Source of the DNA: Alphaproteobacteria bacterium
GTDB lineage: Bacteria; Pseudomonadota; Alphaproteobacteria; UBA7985; JAUIBT01
Assembly (NCBI GenBank): GCA_030428565.1
Contig: JAUIDR010000018.1
Span: 1 to 58,803 of the forward strand
Direction of reading: 5' to 3'
Length of the DNA: 58,803 nucleotides
Numbering within the stretch: position 1 is the stretch's first letter; each line of letters begins with the position of its first letter. The translations under genes and the position numbers were made by a program. The notes below the pieces were generated by a model, which saw only the letters and a program-made list of their open reading frames with translations, searched no databases and was not told the origin of the DNA. This document shows, piece by piece, positions 17,504 to 24,420 of this stretch.

Positions 17504-18612
17504 TACGCGTTCTCCAAAGGCGCCGCGAAGGCGTTGGCCTGTTCGCCAGCCCAGCCGAAATACAGGTCATCGCCGCGCTGTAAATCGGCATATTCGCCGG
17601 ATTGAGGCAGGCTAACTTCGATATCGTCGCCATTGGCTGCAGAACGCAATATAGCCCGGCTGGCCGCGCCGTTGAACAGCAAAGACTGAACTTTTCCGAC
17701 CATGCGGTTTTCAAAATGAGCGAGATCATCGCCGCTGCGGCTGACGCGGATAGCCTCCGGGCGCACAAAAATTTGCGCCTGCGAGCCGACCGCAAGGCTG
17801 CGGCCATGGTCGATGCCCGTCATGATCAGCCCTGCATCGGTGGTCAGTTGCAGGGCACCAGCCTCTGCGCGCGTAACCTTGCCGCGCCAACGATTGCTCT
17901 CTCCCACAAAGCCGGCCACGAATGCGGTCTCGGGGCGATAATAGAGGTCGCGCCCGCTGCCAACTTGCTCGAAGCGGCCCTTGTTCATGACCGCAATTTG
18001 ATCCGACATGACCAGCGCTTCCGACTGATCGTGGGTAATATAAACGAAGGTGGTATCGAAGGCGGCTTGAAGCGCCTTCAGCTCGATCTTCATGTGCTCG
18101 CGCAGCTTGAGATCCAGCGCGCCAAGCGGCTCGTCGAGCAGCAAGACGTCGGGCTGCAACACCATGCAACGTGCGATCGCGACACGTTGTTTCTGGCCAC
18201 CTGACAGCTCATCGACCTTGCGCTTACCGATGCCGGGCAAGCCAATGCGTTCAAGGGCTTCATCGACCTTGCGCTCGATATCGCTTTTGGCCAAGCCCTG
18301 ACGGCGCAGGCCATAGCCAATGTTGTCGGCGATATTCATCATCGGAAACAACGCCAGGTGTTGAAACACCATGTTGACTGGGCGCTTGTTGGGCGGCACG
18401 TCCAACACGGATTTTCCCTTGATTTTGATGTCGCCCGAGCTTGGCTCTAGAAAGCCCGCAACCATGCGCATGATGGTTGTCTTGCCACAGCCCGATGGGC
18501 CCAAAATTGAAAAGAAGCTCCCGCTGGGTACGGAAAATGACACCTGATCCACGGCGGTAAAGCCACCGAAGTGTTTGCTGAGTTCAAGGCATTCAAGATC
18601 GGCTGAAGTCAT
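17503..18612 (-). CDS. potA: Polyamine-type ABC transporter ATP-binding protein (PotA class)
   Basis: 369 residues from the ATG at 18612 (MTSADLECLELSKHFG); an in-frame start further upstream would run through a hairpin and is unlikely. Walker A GPSGCGKTT, Q-loop QHLALFPMMN, signature LSGGQKQRVAIARCM, Walker B VLLLDEP, H-loop THDQSEA, then a C-terminal TOBE domain of about 120 residues. It powers the import system encoded by the neighbours. The 307-bp gap to the SBP gene contains 52-bp repeats and two hairpins, suggesting reduced read-through from the SBP gene. Confidence 0.9.
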   Translation of the reverse strand: MTSADLECLELSKHFGGFTAVDQVSFSVPSGSFFSILGPSGCGKTTIMRMVAGFLEPSSGDIKIKGKSVLDVPPNKRPVNMVFQHLALFPMMNIADNIGYGLRRQGLAKSDIERKVDEALERIGLPGIGKRKVDELSGGQKQRVAIARCMVLQPDVLLLDEPLGALDLKLREHMKIELKALQAAFDTTFVYITHDQSEALVMSDQIAVMNKGRFEQVGSGRDLYYRPETAFVAGFVGESNRWRGKVTRAEAGALQLTTDAGLIMTGIDHGRSLAVGSQAQIFVRPEAIRVSRSGDDLAHFENRMVGKVQSLLFNGAASRAILRSAANGDDIEVSLPQSGEYADLQRGDDLYFGWAGEQANAFAAPLENA

Positions 18613-18655
18613 GTTTCGGGGGATGTGCAATTTGGTCAAGGTGTGAATAAGGAAA

Positions 18656-18696
18656 GGCGGTGTGGACCCACGGAGGACGGGCGAGACCACACCGCC
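18656..18696 (-). terminator. Terminator-like hairpin in the potD-potA gap
   Basis: Perfect 10-base stem GGCGGTGTGG (18656-18665) and CCACACCGCC (18687-18696) with a 21-base loop. Read on the minus strand it is followed by TTTCCTTATT. It lies 43 bp before the potA start, so it may act as a partial terminator, or protect upstream SBP mRNA from 3' decay. Confidence 0.6.
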
Positions 18697-18700
18697 AAAA

Positions 18701-18746
18701 GCGTTTTAGAGGAGACTGGGGCCGCGATAACCCCGAACTAAAACGC
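18701..18746 (-). terminator. Nested hairpin in the potD-potA gap
   Basis: Outer arms GCGTTTTAG (18701-18709) and CTAAAACGC (18738-18746) pair perfectly; an inner GGGG (18718-18721) and CCCC (18731-18734) can stack inside. On the minus strand it is followed by TTTT. It lies directly upstream of the 18656 hairpin. Confidence 0.5.
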
Positions 18747-18759
18747 AATAACAAAGCGC

Positions 18760-18926
18760 TTTGCTGGTCGAGCGCAAAGCCACCGTCGCGACTGTCACCA
18801 GCCGCTCGGGTTTTGCTGGTTGTGCGCAAAGCCAACGTCGCGACTGTCACCAGCCGCTCGGGTTTTGCTGGTTGAGCGCAAAGCCACCGTCGCGACTGTC
18901 ACCAGCCGCTCGGGTTTTGCTAGTTG
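18760..18926. repeat. Three tandem copies of a 52-bp repeat plus a partial copy, between potD and potA
   Basis: Copies start at 18760, 18812 and 18864, exactly 52 bp apart and nearly identical; a fourth, partial copy starts at 18916 and runs into the last codons and stop of potD. Each unit holds a short hairpin (TTTTGC with GCAAAG around a loop of about nine) and the pair GCTGGT/ACCAGC. There are no differing spacers, so this is not CRISPR. The unit is not a multiple of three and is not coding. Confidence 0.9.
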
Positions 18927-19990
18927 GCTGCTTTTACACGGTCCAACGCAGCGCCTTCAAGGGCCTCCAGACCAGCAGGCACCGGCGGATACCACTTGAT
19001 GTTGTCCACATCTGCTGGCGGGAAGCTGGCCTGATAGCGTGCCTTCAAAGCGGCTGAAACGTGCTGATCCGCGCCCTTGGAGGCTGTGAAGTTGCCCGCA
19101 GCATCGGTGATCATGGCCGCAATTTCTGGGCGCATCACAAAATTGATCCAGTCGTAGGCCGCATCTTCTGCGCGCGACTTGGCGGGCAGAACGAAGGTGT
19201 CGATCCAACCCAAAGCGCCTGACGCGGGAGCCACGAAGGTGATATTGGCGTTGTCTGCGTTCAGCTTCCACCCACCGGTGTCCCAAGCCATAGACGCTAC
19301 GGTCTCGCCCGAACGCATGAGGTTCATGAGCTCGTCGCCGCCAGACCAGTAGGTTTTCACGTTGCCCTTACATTCGATGAGCTTGGCTTCAACTTGGTCA
19401 ATAATGTCCTGATAGGCCGCTTCATCGCCATAGGCGCCAAAGGGGTCAAGACCCATTGCAAAGGCAAAGCCGATGAGGGTGGGGCGCTTCAGGCGGTAGG
19501 TTACTTTGCCAGCTACATCCGCGCCGCAAAGGTCGGTGTAGTCCTTGACCATGCCAGCCATCGAGGTGTCGACCACCAGGCCCGAGGTGCCCCAGACGTG
19601 CGGCACGCCAAAGACTTTACCGTCGACAGTGGTGTTGCCTTTGGTTGCTTCCAGCATGGAAGCGATAAATTGGCTGCTGTCGATTTTGGATAGGTCGATC
19701 GGCTTATAGATGCCAAATTCTTGCTGGGGTCCTGCGATCCGGTCCTGGCTGGGCTGCGCCAGATCGAAACCACGTCCACCAGTGGCTCGCAGCTTGGCAA
19801 TCATTTCCTCGTTGTTTGACAAGGTGACTTCGACGCGGTGGCCGGTCTCCTTTTCGAACATCTCAACGACATTCTCGGGTGCGTAACCACCCCAAGTAAG
19901 CAGGCGCAAGGTCTCTGCGCTGGCGGTGCCCGCGAGACCAAGGCTGGCTGCGGAAAGGATGAGTACAGTGCGCCACGTTTGTCTGAGCAT
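18920..19990 (-). CDS. potD: Polyamine-type ABC transporter periplasmic binding protein (PotD class)
   Basis: 356 residues from the ATG at 19990, with GGGAG upstream. A Sec signal peptide (VLILSAASLGLAGTASA) is followed by the PotD-type fold start ETLRLLTWGGYAPENVVEMF. Other family pieces are GVPHVWGTSGLVVDTS, DPFGAYGDEAAYQ and WDTGGWKLNADN. It would capture a polyamine or related compound for the two permeases and ATPase downstream. The 3' end merges with the 52-bp repeat array. Upstream, 512 bp separate it from the next gene and hold the structured RNA candidate. Confidence 0.88.
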   Translation of the reverse strand: MLRQTWRTVLILSAASLGLAGTASAETLRLLTWGGYAPENVVEMFEKETGHRVEVTLSNNEEMIAKLRATGGRGFDLAQPSQDRIAGPQQEFGIYKPIDLSKIDSSQFIASMLEATKGNTTVDGKVFGVPHVWGTSGLVVDTSMAGMVKDYTDLCGADVAGKVTYRLKRPTLIGFAFAMGLDPFGAYGDEAAYQDIIDQVEAKLIECKGNVKTYWSGGDELMNLMRSGETVASMAWDTGGWKLNADNANITFVAPASGALGWIDTFVLPAKSRAEDAAYDWINFVMRPEIAAMITDAAGNFTASKGADQHVSAALKARYQASFPPADVDNIKWYPPVPAGLEALEGAALDRVKAAN

Positions 19991-20295
19991 GATAGGGACT
20001 CCCAAAATTTAGACGATCTTATATCACCATGCGAGGCGCTTAATTTGGCTCGCATGGCGCCTTCCCGATGCCGATCCGCCGCGATAAGTTGGGCAAGGGC
20101 GACATCTGGACCTCTGGCGCGCACAGCATCCGCCGCTGAAGGCGTTTGAGTCAATGTAAATTTTAATATTTTTTTCACGCTCAATGGAAAATGTCGGAAA
20201 TTTTCCAAAACAGGGTCGGTTGATCGGTGGGTTAGGTAGTGGCGATACAGGGCAACGACTCTTGTCCGTGGCTGTATTTACGTCGGGCACAAAAC

Positions 20296-20328
20296 AAAAA
20301 AAGGGCGCTAACTGCGCCCTGATTTTTT
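20296..20328. terminator. Strong bidirectional terminator
   Basis: Seven-base perfect GC-rich stem AGGGCGC (20302-20308) and GCGCCCT (20314-20320), loop TAACT, flanked by an A-run (20296-20302) on one side and TTTTTT (20323-20328) on the other. On the minus strand the T-run follows the stem directly, so the main job is probably to end the transcript carrying the small gene and structured RNA. Confidence 0.85.
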
Positions 20329-20410
20329 CGGCTTCAATCCATGTGGCCGACAGGTAGATACCGGCGACTTAGCTCCGGTGTCTTAATACCGGCGCCATTT
20401 GCCAGCGCCG
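20296..20410 (-). ncRNA. Structured RNA candidate with its own terminator
   Basis: On the minus strand this segment folds, in order, as: GGCGC/GCGCC (20391-20395 with 20405-20409); then two mutually exclusive helices, ACCGG/CCGGT (20388-20392 with 20375-20379) or GACACCGG/CCGGTATC (20375-20382 with 20357-20364, one G-U); then TCGGC/GCCGA (20346-20350 with 20328-20332); then the terminator at 20302-20320. It starts about 90 bp after the small RAE-type gene and ends 306 bp before potD. It could be a 3'-UTR-derived small RNA of the small gene, or a conditional leader of potD. No known Rfam family was identified. Confidence 0.45.
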
Positions 20411-20502
20411 TGCCGCTGTGAGCATGACCAAGATCGATGGACCTTTTTGGGGTCAGCGCGGGAGCGATGCCCGGCAAGTTTGGCAACGGCACGACGGAGG
20501 GA

Positions 20503-20643
20503 TTAGTCGTCAGACTTTGAATGGAATTTCTTGGCAGTAGAGACCAGGAATTCGCGCATCACTTCTGCGCGCAACCGGCGGCCTTCGGCCACATAGCGGT
20601 CAATCATGCCATTTTCGAATTCGTTTTCAAAACGTTGGGTCAT
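20503..20643 (-). CDS. Small basic protein with an RRLRAE motif (alphaproteobacterial small-protein type)
   Basis: 46 residues from the ATG at 20643, which has AAGGAG at a good distance; an upstream in-frame start at 20691 is less likely. The protein is one amphipathic, mostly helical chain with the core RYVAEGRRLRAEVMREFL. Small alphaproteobacterial proteins with a similar R-x-L-R-A-E-x-x-R core are common, often tied to stress responses and to RNAs in their 3' UTR; that resemblance is from memory. The structured RNA candidate and terminator lie just downstream on the same strand. Confidence 0.7.
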   Translation of the reverse strand: MTQRFENEFENGMIDRYVAEGRRLRAEVMREFLVSTAKKFHSKSDD

Positions 20644-20811
20644 AGCTACACTCCTTAGCAAAGAGGATAAGAGCGTGATTAGCGCCCCCAAAAATCGTCC
20701 CCAAAACCCGCCTTGTTGCCAGCGGCTAAGCGGTGTTCAGGGCCTGTCCAAAGGACATGCTTAGAAGATAGGTACGACAGCCAACTTTACTATTTCCAAC
20801 TTGGCAGGTCC

Positions 20812-20832
20812 GCCCTGCTCATTTTGCAGGGC
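20812..20832. other. Short hairpin downstream of the MFS gene
   Basis: Perfect stem GCCCTGC (20812-20818) and GCAGGGC (20826-20832), loop TCATTTT, 27 bp beyond the MFS stop codon. There is no T-run on the minus strand, so it is at best a weak terminator or mRNA-stabilising hairpin. Confidence 0.35.
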
Positions 20833-20858
20833 TCGTCGGGTCTGCGATTGTCCGGCTC

Positions 20859-22091
20859 TTAAGCGCGCCTAGGCCGCAAGAGTGGCAAGGCAATCGCTAG
20901 TCCCGCTGCGCTCACGATCCAAACCTCGGACCACAAAAACAGCTGCTTGAAGCTGAAACCAAGGTCCATGAGCAGGCCGAAGACCATCGGCGCGGCGGCG
21001 GTCGAAAAGATCGCCATGCCGCTGCTCAGCGCGCGAATGGCGCCAATATGCTGGGCTCCATAGGCTTCGGGCCAGACCGCATTCCCGACCGTCGCCATCA
21101 AGCCTTGCGCTAGGCCCATCAGCGCAAAGGCCACCCAAAAGCTGGCATCACCTTGCCCGATCGCCAGGAGTATCAGGCTGGGAATGAAGCTGACGAAAGG
21201 CACCCAAGCCGTTCGGATGGATCCGAAGCGGTCCACCATGGGCCCCGCAATCAAGAAGCCGAGCAAGCTAAAGAAGGCGTAGGCGCTCAGACCCTGCGCC
21301 AGAGTCTCAGGCTGCCAGCCGCGCTCTGCAGACAGCGCTTTGCGGAAAAAGAAACTGGCGGTAACGATAAAGCCAAAGCAAGCGGTTAGATAAAATTGGG
21401 CGTAGAAGAACAGCCCCTTGACGGCTTGGCCGCGTGTAAGGCTGGCGCGTTGATCCGGTTCGGGCAGGTCATCGGCGCTGTCGGCCGCGGCTTGGCCACG
21501 TTGATCCTGGTCGCGAACGCGCGGCGAGGCGCGCAATAGGGCTTGGCTGATACCCATCAGCAGCAAGATCACCAAACCGCAAGCCAACCAGGTACCGCGC
21601 CAGCCCAGACCGGCGAGCGCCAAAATCATCAGCCAGGGGAAACTAAACTCGGCCAGCGTCAGGCCCAAGCCGCCCAAAGCCAGGGCCCTGCCGCGCCGTT
21701 TATGGAAATAGCGCGCCATGGTTGAGGCGTAGACGTGTATGCTGAGCCCTTGGCCAAACTGTCGTAACAAAAAGAAAGCGGGGATGAGTACCAGCCAGTG
21801 CGGTGCGGCGGCGATCAAAGCAACGCCTGCCAGCAGGCCCGCCAGCACCAGCAGCGCATAGCGCGGCAAGCCCATGCGATCATAGAAGCCGCCAGTATAG
21901 ATTAGCGCTAGGCTGGAAGCCAAAGTCCCCCAGAAGTAGAGCGTGCCCAGGCCGCCATCGCTCAATCCGAAAGCGCTTTTCAGCTCCAAGGCGAACTCGC
22001 CGATAAAGAAGGTCTGGCCGAAGGCCGATGCAAAAGTGAACAGGAAGCCAAAGCCGACCAAAGGCCATTGTTCTTTTAGCAGTTTTATCAT
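20859..22091 (-). CDS. Major facilitator superfamily transporter
   Basis: 410 residues from the ATG at 22091 (MIKLLKEQWPLVGFGF). Twelve predicted membrane helices with a charged central loop (about residues 190-215). MFS hallmarks are a GGFYDRMG loop-2/3 motif (G-x3-D-R-x-G class) and RYFHKRRGRALALGGLG after helix 4. Monocarboxylate or nitrate-type transporters look similar, but the substrate cannot be told. No linked enzyme gene. Confidence 0.85.
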   Translation of the reverse strand: MIKLLKEQWPLVGFGFLFTFASAFGQTFFIGEFALELKSAFGLSDGGLGTLYFWGTLASSLALIYTGGFYDRMGLPRYALLVLAGLLAGVALIAAAPHWLVLIPAFFLLRQFGQGLSIHVYASTMARYFHKRRGRALALGGLGLTLAEFSFPWLMILALAGLGWRGTWLACGLVILLLMGISQALLRASPRVRDQDQRGQAAADSADDLPEPDQRASLTRGQAVKGLFFYAQFYLTACFGFIVTASFFFRKALSAERGWQPETLAQGLSAYAFFSLLGFLIAGPMVDRFGSIRTAWVPFVSFIPSLILLAIGQGDASFWVAFALMGLAQGLMATVGNAVWPEAYGAQHIGAIRALSSGMAIFSTAAAPMVFGLLMDLGFSFKQLFLWSEVWIVSAAGLAIALPLLRPRRA

Positions 22092-22292
22092 GGCGAACCC
22101 GTTTGCTAGCTGGTGCAATCTTGCTAGACCAGTGCTGAGCAGATAACCAGCGCAAAGCGAAGCAGGCGGAAGCCAGCGTCAAGGCACGGCGACCAAGGCG
22201 ATGAAAAGGGCGACGACAAAAGTGCCGCTGCCAGCAAATTCGCCACTAACAAATCTGCCGCAAACTAACCACCTCGCTAACAAAGGACTGTC

Positions 22293-23252
22293 ATGACCAC
22301 GTCGCCCAAATTACTCGTAGACCCTCGCGAATGGCAAAGCGTGGACCAGGTCGAAGGGGGGCTGGCAGGTCAGGCCTATCAAGCCTCGCGCGCCTTGGCG
22401 ACGGTGGTCTATTTGGCTGGCAAGCTGGAGCGTCCACTGTTGCTGGAGGGCGAACCCGGTGTTGGCAAGACCGAGATCGCCAAGGCCCTGGCCGCCGCCA
22501 TGGGGCGCAAGCTCATTCGTCTGCAGTGCTATGAAGGATTGGATCAAAGCGCAGCGCTCTATGACTGGGCCTACGCCAAGCAGATGCTGGCGATCCGTTT
22601 AGCGGAAGCTTCACACGAGGATATGAGCCATCTTGCAGAGCGCCTGTACGGACCGGACTACCTGGTCAAGCGTCCGCTGTTGGAGGCGCTGGAGCTCGAT
22701 GAACAAGGGCGCCCAGCGGTGTTGTTGATCGACGAACTCGACCGCGCGGATGTCGCTTTCGAGGCCTTCTTGCTAGAGCTTTTGTCAGACTTCCAGGTTA
22801 CAATTCCCGAAACGGGAACCCTGCGCGCTGCGCAGCCGCCACTGGTAATCGTGACCTCCAACCGCACGCGGGAAATCCATGACGCCCTAAAGCGGCGCTG
22901 TCTTTACCATTGGCTCGATTATCCCAGCGAGGCCATGGAGCGCCAGATTATTGCCGCGCGCTTGCCCGGTATCGACGCCCAGCTTACCGCCGAACTGGTG
23001 GGGTTCGTACACAAGCTGCGCGAACAGGCCTTGTTCAAGCCCCCTGGCGTCGCGGAGACCCTGGATTGGGCGCAGGCGTTGATTCAATTGGATGCCCTGG
23101 CGCTTGAGCCGAGCCAACTCGACGCCACGCTAGGCGTTTTGTTGAAATATCAAGATGATATCGCTGCGCTTCAGGGCAGCGAGGCGCAGCGTCTGCTCTC
23201 CGAAGTCAAGGCAGACCTGGCCCACGCAAGCAATCCCTGGGTGGATAAATAG
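22293..23252 (+). CDS. MoxR/CoxD-type AAA+ ATPase
   Basis: 319 residues. Walker A GEPGVGKTE (about residues 53-61), Walker B VLLIDELDR, sensor 1 VIVTSNRTREIHDALKRRC with an arginine finger, and a C-terminal lid. The RCLYHWLDYPS stretch is typical of the CoxD subgroup. MoxR ATPases normally work as chaperones with a VWA-domain (CoxE-like) protein encoded next door, inserting cofactors or assembling complexes. Here no VWA gene follows: mazG is convergent nine bases away. Confidence 0.9.
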   Translation: MTTSPKLLVDPREWQSVDQVEGGLAGQAYQASRALATVVYLAGKLERPLLLEGEPGVGKTEIAKALAAAMGRKLIRLQCYEGLDQSAALYDWAYAKQMLAIRLAEASHEDMSHLAERLYGPDYLVKRPLLEALELDEQGRPAVLLIDELDRADVAFEAFLLELLSDFQVTIPETGTLRAAQPPLVIVTSNRTREIHDALKRRCLYHWLDYPSEAMERQIIAARLPGIDAQLTAELVGFVHKLREQALFKPPGVAETLDWAQALIQLDALALEPSQLDATLGVLLKYQDDIAALQGSEAQRLLSEVKADLAHASNPWVDK

Positions 23253-23261
23253 GGCAGGGTT

Positions 23262-24197
23262 CTATTCGGTCCCTGGTTTTGTTCCGGGTTCTGTCCCTGG
23301 TCCTGCCTCTGGTTCTGTCCCCGGTCCTGGCTCGGTCGCTTTGGCCGCTTGCCAGGCCTCTTCTAAGGCGTCCAGCGACATGTTGGCGAGGTCATCGTGC
23401 TCGCGCTCCATGGCGCGAAATCGGCGTTCAAACTTGGCGTTGGCCTTGCGCAAGGCCTCTTCGCTGGACAGGCCCATGCGACGCCCCCAATTGACGAGCG
23501 TGAACATCAGGTCGCCGAACTCGTCTGCGATCCGCTCGCTGTCGTTTGTCGCCCGCGCCTCGGCCAGTTCGCCCAACTCTTCTTGTACTTTGGCCTCGAC
23601 CCCCGAAATATCGGGCCAGTCGAAACCAACGCGCGCGGCCCGTCGTTGCATTTTTTCAGCCCGTAACAGAGCGGGCAAGGCCAAGCCAACATCTGCGAGC
23701 GCCGAGGTGTCTTGGCTGTCGCGGGTCTTGTGCTCGGCGGCCTTGATGGCCTCCCAGTTTTGCGTCACTTCGCTAGCTTGGCTGACGTGTCCGTCGCTGC
23801 CTTGCGCTGCTAGGCCGCCAGCTTGGGTTTGGTCGTCTGGGTCGGGGCCAAAAACGTGCGGATGGCGGCGGATCATTTTGGCGCTGACCGCTTCAACCAC
23901 GCTGGGCAGGTCAAAGGCCTGCGCTTCATCGGCCATTTGTGCGTGGTAGACCACCTGCAGCAGCAAGTCGCCCAATTCGCCTTTCAAGTCGTCCATGTCG
24001 CCGCGCTCAATGGCGTCGGCCACTTCATAGGCTTCTTCGATGGTGTAGGGCAGGATGCTGGCAAAATCCTGTTCTAGATCCCAGGGACAACCGCCGACAG
24101 GCGCGCGCAGGCAGGCCATCACCTCCCGCAGCAACACTAGCCCCTCCAGGCCCTCCAAGCGGGAACGCATGGCTTGATGCTGAGCGGTGCTGGTCAC
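23262..24197 (-). CDS. mazG: Nucleoside triphosphate pyrophosphohydrolase MazG
   Basis: 311 residues, GTG start. Both MazG modules are visible: CPWDLEQDFASILPYTIEEAYEV in two pieces with the EExxE metal motif, KGELGDLLLQVVYHA, and in the second half EKVQEELGELAEA-like (VQEELGELAEARATN) with ADEFGDLMFTLVNWGRR. The enzyme hydrolyses NTPs, including aberrant ones, to NMP and PPi. The last 23 residues are a Pro-Gly-Thr-Glu repeat tail encoded by a short tandem DNA repeat (about 23265-23340). E. coli MazG is 263 residues, so the insert near residue 125 and this tail account for the extra length. Confidence 0.93.
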   Translation of the reverse strand: MTSTAQHQAMRSRLEGLEGLVLLREVMACLRAPVGGCPWDLEQDFASILPYTIEEAYEVADAIERGDMDDLKGELGDLLLQVVYHAQMADEAQAFDLPSVVEAVSAKMIRRHPHVFGPDPDDQTQAGGLAAQGSDGHVSQASEVTQNWEAIKAAEHKTRDSQDTSALADVGLALPALLRAEKMQRRAARVGFDWPDISGVEAKVQEELGELAEARATNDSERIADEFGDLMFTLVNWGRRMGLSSEEALRKANAKFERRFRAMEREHDDLANMSLDALEEAWQAAKATEPGPGTEPEAGPGTEPGTKPGTE

Positions 24198-24377
24198 GTC
24201 TTAATATCCTTTATACTTGCGGTGCAGGGCGCTAGCCGCGAATGAGTTGCAAAACGAGTGAGCATGGACTTGCGTTAGAAATCAGTTAGTTAGAGCAGAA
24301 GGGCTGTTGCAACACCAGCGCCCAACGCTCCAAAGGGCCAGACGTCTGCTTTGGTCGCGGGCAGGGCTCTTGGCAAG

Positions 24378-24412
24378 AAAAAAGCCGAGCGTGAGTTGCG
24401 CCCGGCTTTTTG
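24378..24412. terminator. Terminator after rne
   Basis: Stem AAAAGCCG-a-GCG (24380-24391) and CGC-c-CGGCTTTT (24399-24410) with one A-C mismatch and loop TGAGTTG, flanked by A and T runs. It lies nine bases beyond the rne stop and can serve both strands. Confidence 0.8.
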
Positions 24413-24420
24413 ATTGGCTT

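Noticed and set aside
17602-18204. A 200-codon plus-strand frame opposite potA
   Set aside because: potA motifs (Walker A, signature, Walker B) occupy the minus strand; the frame is an antisense shadow.
18760-18926. CRISPR array
   Set aside because: The copies are contiguous with no distinct spacers and no cas genes nearby; it is a simple tandem repeat.
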